From NCBI RefSeq assembly GCF_001294335.1, contig NZ_LGKG01000200.1, forward strand, positions 1 to 8,572: DNA of 8,572 bases. Direction: 5' to 3'. Made by a program: the position numbers and the translations under genes. Each line of letters starts with the position of its first letter. Position 1 is the stretch's first letter. The stretch is from Streptomyces chattanoogensis. GTDB lineage: Bacteria > Actinomycetota > Actinomycetes > Streptomycetales > Streptomycetaceae. The notes beneath the pieces were generated by a model that searched no databases, was not told the DNA's origin, and saw only the letters and a program-made list of their open reading frames with translations. This document shows positions 7,419 through 8,572 of the stretch, piece by piece.

Positions 7419-7451
7419 GAGGCCGGCCCTCGTGGAACAGGGACCAGCCTC
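7419..7451. terminator. Hairpin between convergent genes, candidate bidirectional terminator
   Basis: Directly after the TAA of the DUF2071 gene, gaggc/gcctc arms (7419-7423 with 7447-7451) are extended inward by GG/CC pairs and ccct/aggg (7427-7430 with 7439-7442). The stem has one C/A mismatch and one bulged A around an 8-nt loop. It lies 18 nt from the stop codon of the opposing small gene. No T-run follows, as is usual for streptomycete terminators. Stability was judged by eye, not computed. Confidence 0.55.
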
Positions 7452-7468
7452 GAAGTTATCCCGCTGGG

Positions 7469-7648
7469 CTAGTGACGGAAGCCGAAGCCTCCACGGCCGA
7501 ACCCACGGCCGAATCCACGACCGTATCCTCCACGGCCGAACCTACGGCCGAATCCACGACCGTATCCGTAGCCGTAGTAGTCCCAGTCGTCATCCCAGTC
7601 GCCGCAGCCATGCCTGCGCCTCAGAGGGAAAACCTTTCGGAAGCTCAT
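7469..7648 (-). CDS. Small Gly/Arg/aromatic-rich repeat peptide, family not recognised
   Basis: A 59-residue peptide; I recognise no family. It has a basic head (MSFRKVFPLRRRHGCG), an acidic-aromatic patch (DWDDDWDYY, 17-25), then YG/RGFG repeats to the end (RHstop). By count it holds 18 Gly, 12 Arg and 15 aromatic residues, with one Cys (15). Residues 28-40 and 41-53 are two copies of a 13-residue repeat differing by one residue (Arg36/Gly49), with a third partial copy. The start is ATG 7648, with AAGGAGG 5 nt upstream. A longer frame to 7711 is rejected because it would pass over this SD. A promoter-like pair lies about 60-90 nt upstream. The composition resembles RGG/FG low-complexity segments that bind RNA or self-associate, which is analogy only. 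There is no signal peptide, no modification enzyme alongside, and too few Cys/Ser/Thr to suggest an azole or lanthionine peptide. It converges on the PKS operon and need not be part of it. Confidence 0.72.
   Translation of the reverse strand: MSFRKVFPLRRRHGCGDWDDDWDYYGYGYGRGFGRRFGRGGYGRGFGRGFGRGGFGFRH
7490..7567 (-). repeat. 39-nt tandem repeat encoding the 13-residue Gly-rich unit
   Basis: Two 39-nt units, 7529-7567 and 7490-7528, are nearly identical in DNA. The plus strand shows the same ccacggccgaa, acggccgaatcc, acgaccgtatcc order twice. Each unit itself contains about 12-nt sub-repeats (cacggccgaa/cacgaccgta). The plus-strand reading (TAEPTAESTTVS-like) is a by-product of the repeat. 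Confidence 0.88.
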
Positions 7649-7653
7649 GATTG

Positions 7654-7660
7654 CCTCCTT
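7654..7660 (-). promoter_or_regulatory. Ribosome binding site of the Gly-rich peptide gene
   Basis: On the minus strand AAGGAGG is a perfect match to the anti-SD and lies 5 nt before ATG 7648. It is the strongest SD in the window and the main reason for calling this small ORF a gene. It also fixes the start against the longer in-frame extension. Confidence 0.85.
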
Positions 7661-7679
7661 GGATCTCGGATCTCGGATC
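7661..7679. repeat. 7-nt tandem repeat in the leader of the Gly-rich gene
   Basis: ggatctc is repeated at 7661-7667 and 7668-7674, followed by ggatc (7675-7679). It abuts the SD on the minus strand, so it would lie in the 5' untranslated leader of the small gene. Each unit contains the self-complementary GATC. No function is assigned. Confidence 0.7.
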
Positions 7680-7702
7680 GCGGCCCAGCCTTTCAACCGG
7701 AC

Positions 7703-7739
7703 CACCCTCACGCTACGCCGCAGCAGAGGGTGAAATCAA
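7703..7739 (-). promoter_or_regulatory. Candidate promoter with overlapping dyad for the Gly-rich peptide gene
   Basis: On the minus strand a -35-like TTGATT (7734-7739) is followed after 18 nt by a -10-like TAGCGT (7710-7715). This would give a leader of roughly 55 nt before ATG 7648. A perfect 7-bp inverted repeat, caccctc (7703-7709) and gagggtg (7726-7732) with 16 nt between arms, encloses the -10. It could be an operator. The boxes were picked by eye against vegetative streptomycete consensus. Confidence 0.4.
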
Positions 7740-8070
7740 ACAAAATCACCTGAAAATTCACACAAATTTCTGCCTTCGCGGATACGTAAAGCTCTCATCG
7801 GTAGCTCTCTGAATTCCCTGAACTCCTTTCGGGTCAAACGAATCGAGGTCCCGGTACCGCAGCGGCGCCTTCGAGAGCCGCAGGTCTTGGGGTCTGTCCG
7901 GCCCGCCGGTCCGGGGAACGTCGGCTTCGGGGCGAATGCCACGGCCAACTGGGCGCGTCTCGCGGCCGCTTCCCCGACGGTGTTATCAGGAGCCATCTAA
8001 GAGACGGGTTTAGGAATGGTCCCTATGGTCGCTGCCAACACCGCAAGCCCGTAGTCGAACCCCTCTGTGT
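7716..8070. other. Intergenic region, comparatively AT-rich, no convincing gene
   Basis: The stretch between the two divergent genes holds the candidate minus-strand promoter at its left edge. An AT-richer patch at about 7731-7830 contrasts with its GC-rich surroundings. An 86-residue minus-strand ORF (7736-7996) lacks an SD and any family signature. I saw only a weak -10-like TATGGT (8024-8029) for the plus-strand lipoprotein gene, without a good -35. No tRNA, rRNA or CRISPR pattern was seen. Confidence 0.5.
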
Positions 8071-8074
8071 GGAG
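8071..8074 (+). promoter_or_regulatory. Ribosome binding site of the lipoprotein gene
   Basis: GGAG lies 6 nt before GTG 8081. This supports the longer start over the in-frame ATGs at 8126 and 8138, which sit inside a tandem repeat and have only a poor AGG (8114-8116) upstream. Confidence 0.6.
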
Positions 8075-8080
8075 CAGCTC

Positions 8081-8572
8081 GTGACAACACCGGATAAACC
8101 TGCATCGCCGCCCAGGCGCCGGTCAATGCGCCGGTCAATGCGCCGCACATCGACCGTGTGGGCGTTGTGTACGGCGGGTGTGGTGGCCCTGGCCGCCTGT
8201 GGCGGGAATGCCTCGTCGGGTCGTAACGACGGCGGCAAGAACGGTCAGGCCGGTGACGCCTCCGGATTCAAGATCAAGCTCTCGGTGGAGGACGGTGCCA
8301 CCGACGCCGGTATCAATGACACGGGCGTCAAGGTCACCGGCGGCAAGCTGACCGCCGTGCGGCTGGTCCAGGTGGACAACGGCGCCACGGTCAAGGGCTC
8401 GATAGCCGCCGACGGTTCCTCCTGGCGGCCCTCGCGCCCGTTGGAGCGCGGCACCAAGTACAAGGTGGTCGCCAACGCCAAGGACGCCAAGGGCCGCTCG
8501 GCCACCGAGAACGCGACCTTCACCACCGTCTCGTCGGCCAACAGCTTCATCGGCAGCTACACCCCCGACAAC
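8081..8572 (+). CDS. L,D-transpeptidase-type lipoprotein, N-terminal part (3' partial)
   Basis: The first 164 residues of an exported lipoprotein. The N-terminus is rich in Arg (RRRSMRRSMRR, 12-22), followed by a hydrophobic stretch (25-39) and a lipobox LAAC with Cys40 as the likely lipidated residue; a Ser/Gly/Asn linker follows. From about residue 62 it resembles the bacterial Ig-like domain of actinobacterial L,D-transpeptidases: KLSVEDGATDAGIN, then LERGTKYKVVANAKD, then TFTTVSSANSFIGSYTPDN. That last segment normally leads to a second Ig-like domain and the YkuD catalytic domain with its active-site Cys, which would lie beyond the window. The full enzyme would make 3-3 cross-links in peptidoglycan outside the membrane. 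Assignment to this family is by the N-terminal domain only, so a non-catalytic relative is possible. GTG 8081 is used as start. The gene points away from the PKS operon and is probably a chromosomal neighbour. Confidence 0.82.
   Translation, partial: MTTPDKPASPPRRRSMRRSMRRTSTVWALCTAGVVALAACGGNASSGRNDGGKNGQAGDASGFKIKLSVEDGATDAGINDTGVKVTGGKLTAVRLVQVDNGATVKGSIAADGSSWRPSRPLERGTKYKVVANAKDAKGRSATENATFTTVSSANSFIGSYTPDN
8116..8139 (+). repeat. 12-nt tandem repeat in the lipoprotein signal region
   Basis: gcgccggtcaat is repeated exactly at 8116-8127 and 8128-8139, with gcgccg continuing to 8145. It duplicates Arg-Arg-Ser-Met in the basic n-region of the signal peptide and creates two in-frame ATG codons. 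Confidence 0.9.

Noticed and set aside
7469..7648. Gly-rich peptide as a microcin, lanthipeptide or other RiPP precursor
   Set aside because: It has only one Cys, almost no Ser/Thr, and no modification or export gene next to it.
7472..7753. Plus-strand 93-codon ORF antisense to the Gly-rich gene (Thr/Ala/Glu/Ser repeats)
   Set aside because: There is no SD before its GTG. Its repeats are the reverse reading of the 39-nt units, while the minus-strand reading has a perfect SD.
7736..7996. Minus-strand 86-codon ORF in the intergenic region
   Set aside because: There is no SD at ATG 7996, no family resemblance, and mixed composition. An internal ATG giving 20 residues also lacks a well-spaced SD.
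8000..8030. Promoter for the lipoprotein gene (TATGGT at 8024-8029)
   Set aside because: No acceptable -35 at 16-19 nt spacing, so it was left as a remark only.
8245..8550. Minus-strand 101-codon ORF opposite the lipoprotein gene
   Set aside because: Shadow of the Ig-like domain coding region; no SD or motif.

Overview
The window looks like actinomycete, most probably Streptomyces, chromosomal DNA. It is very GC-rich with strong third-position GC bias, has long non-coding shadow ORFs on the opposite strand, and I saw no in-frame TTA codons in the genes called. It appears to cover the 3' end of a trans-AT polyketide synthase (PKS) gene cluster and its downstream flank.

Region 1 (2-7418, all plus strand) reads as the end of one operon. 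It holds the C-terminal end of a ketosynthase (KS), then a dehydratase (DH), ketoreductase (KR), acyl carrier protein (ACP) and thioesterase (TE). Together these make the terminal, chain-releasing module KS-DH-KR-ACP-TE. No acyltransferase (AT) domain sits in the module. Instead, one base after the PKS stop, a separate gene encodes a malonyl-type AT fused to a PfaD-like FMN enoyl reductase (ER). This enzyme would load extender units in trans and supply enoyl reduction in trans. A DUF2071 (YqjF-like) gene overlaps the end of the AT-ER gene by 17 nt. A hairpin directly after its stop codon is a plausible end of the transcript. A PKS gene with a C-terminal TE followed by an AT-ER gene recalls the leinamycin (LnmG-type AT-oxidoreductase) and glutarimide polyketide families, but the window alone cannot name the product.

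The KS coding frame is broken. KS homology runs in frame 2 to about position 232, and the normal post-KS linker continues in frame 1 from about 232. The junction also appears to lack roughly 30-40 residues of linker. It is either a true deletion/frameshift that splits the last module or a sequence/assembly error in repetitive PKS DNA.

Region 2 (7469-8080) holds a convergent minus-strand gene for a 59-residue Gly/Arg/aromatic-rich peptide built from a 13-residue tandem repeat. It has a perfect Shine-Dalgarno (SD) sequence and a candidate promoter overlapped by a 7-bp dyad. I recognise no family, and it is the most unusual gene here. The rest of this stretch is relatively AT-rich intergenic DNA without a convincing gene.

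Region 3 (8081-8572) is the 5' part of a plus-strand lipoprotein gene of the L,D-transpeptidase type (cell-wall cross-linking). It runs off the window before its catalytic domain and is probably unrelated to the PKS cluster.

A recurring oddity is short in-frame tandem repeats (12, 18, 21 and 39 nt units) in linkers and tails of most genes in the window.
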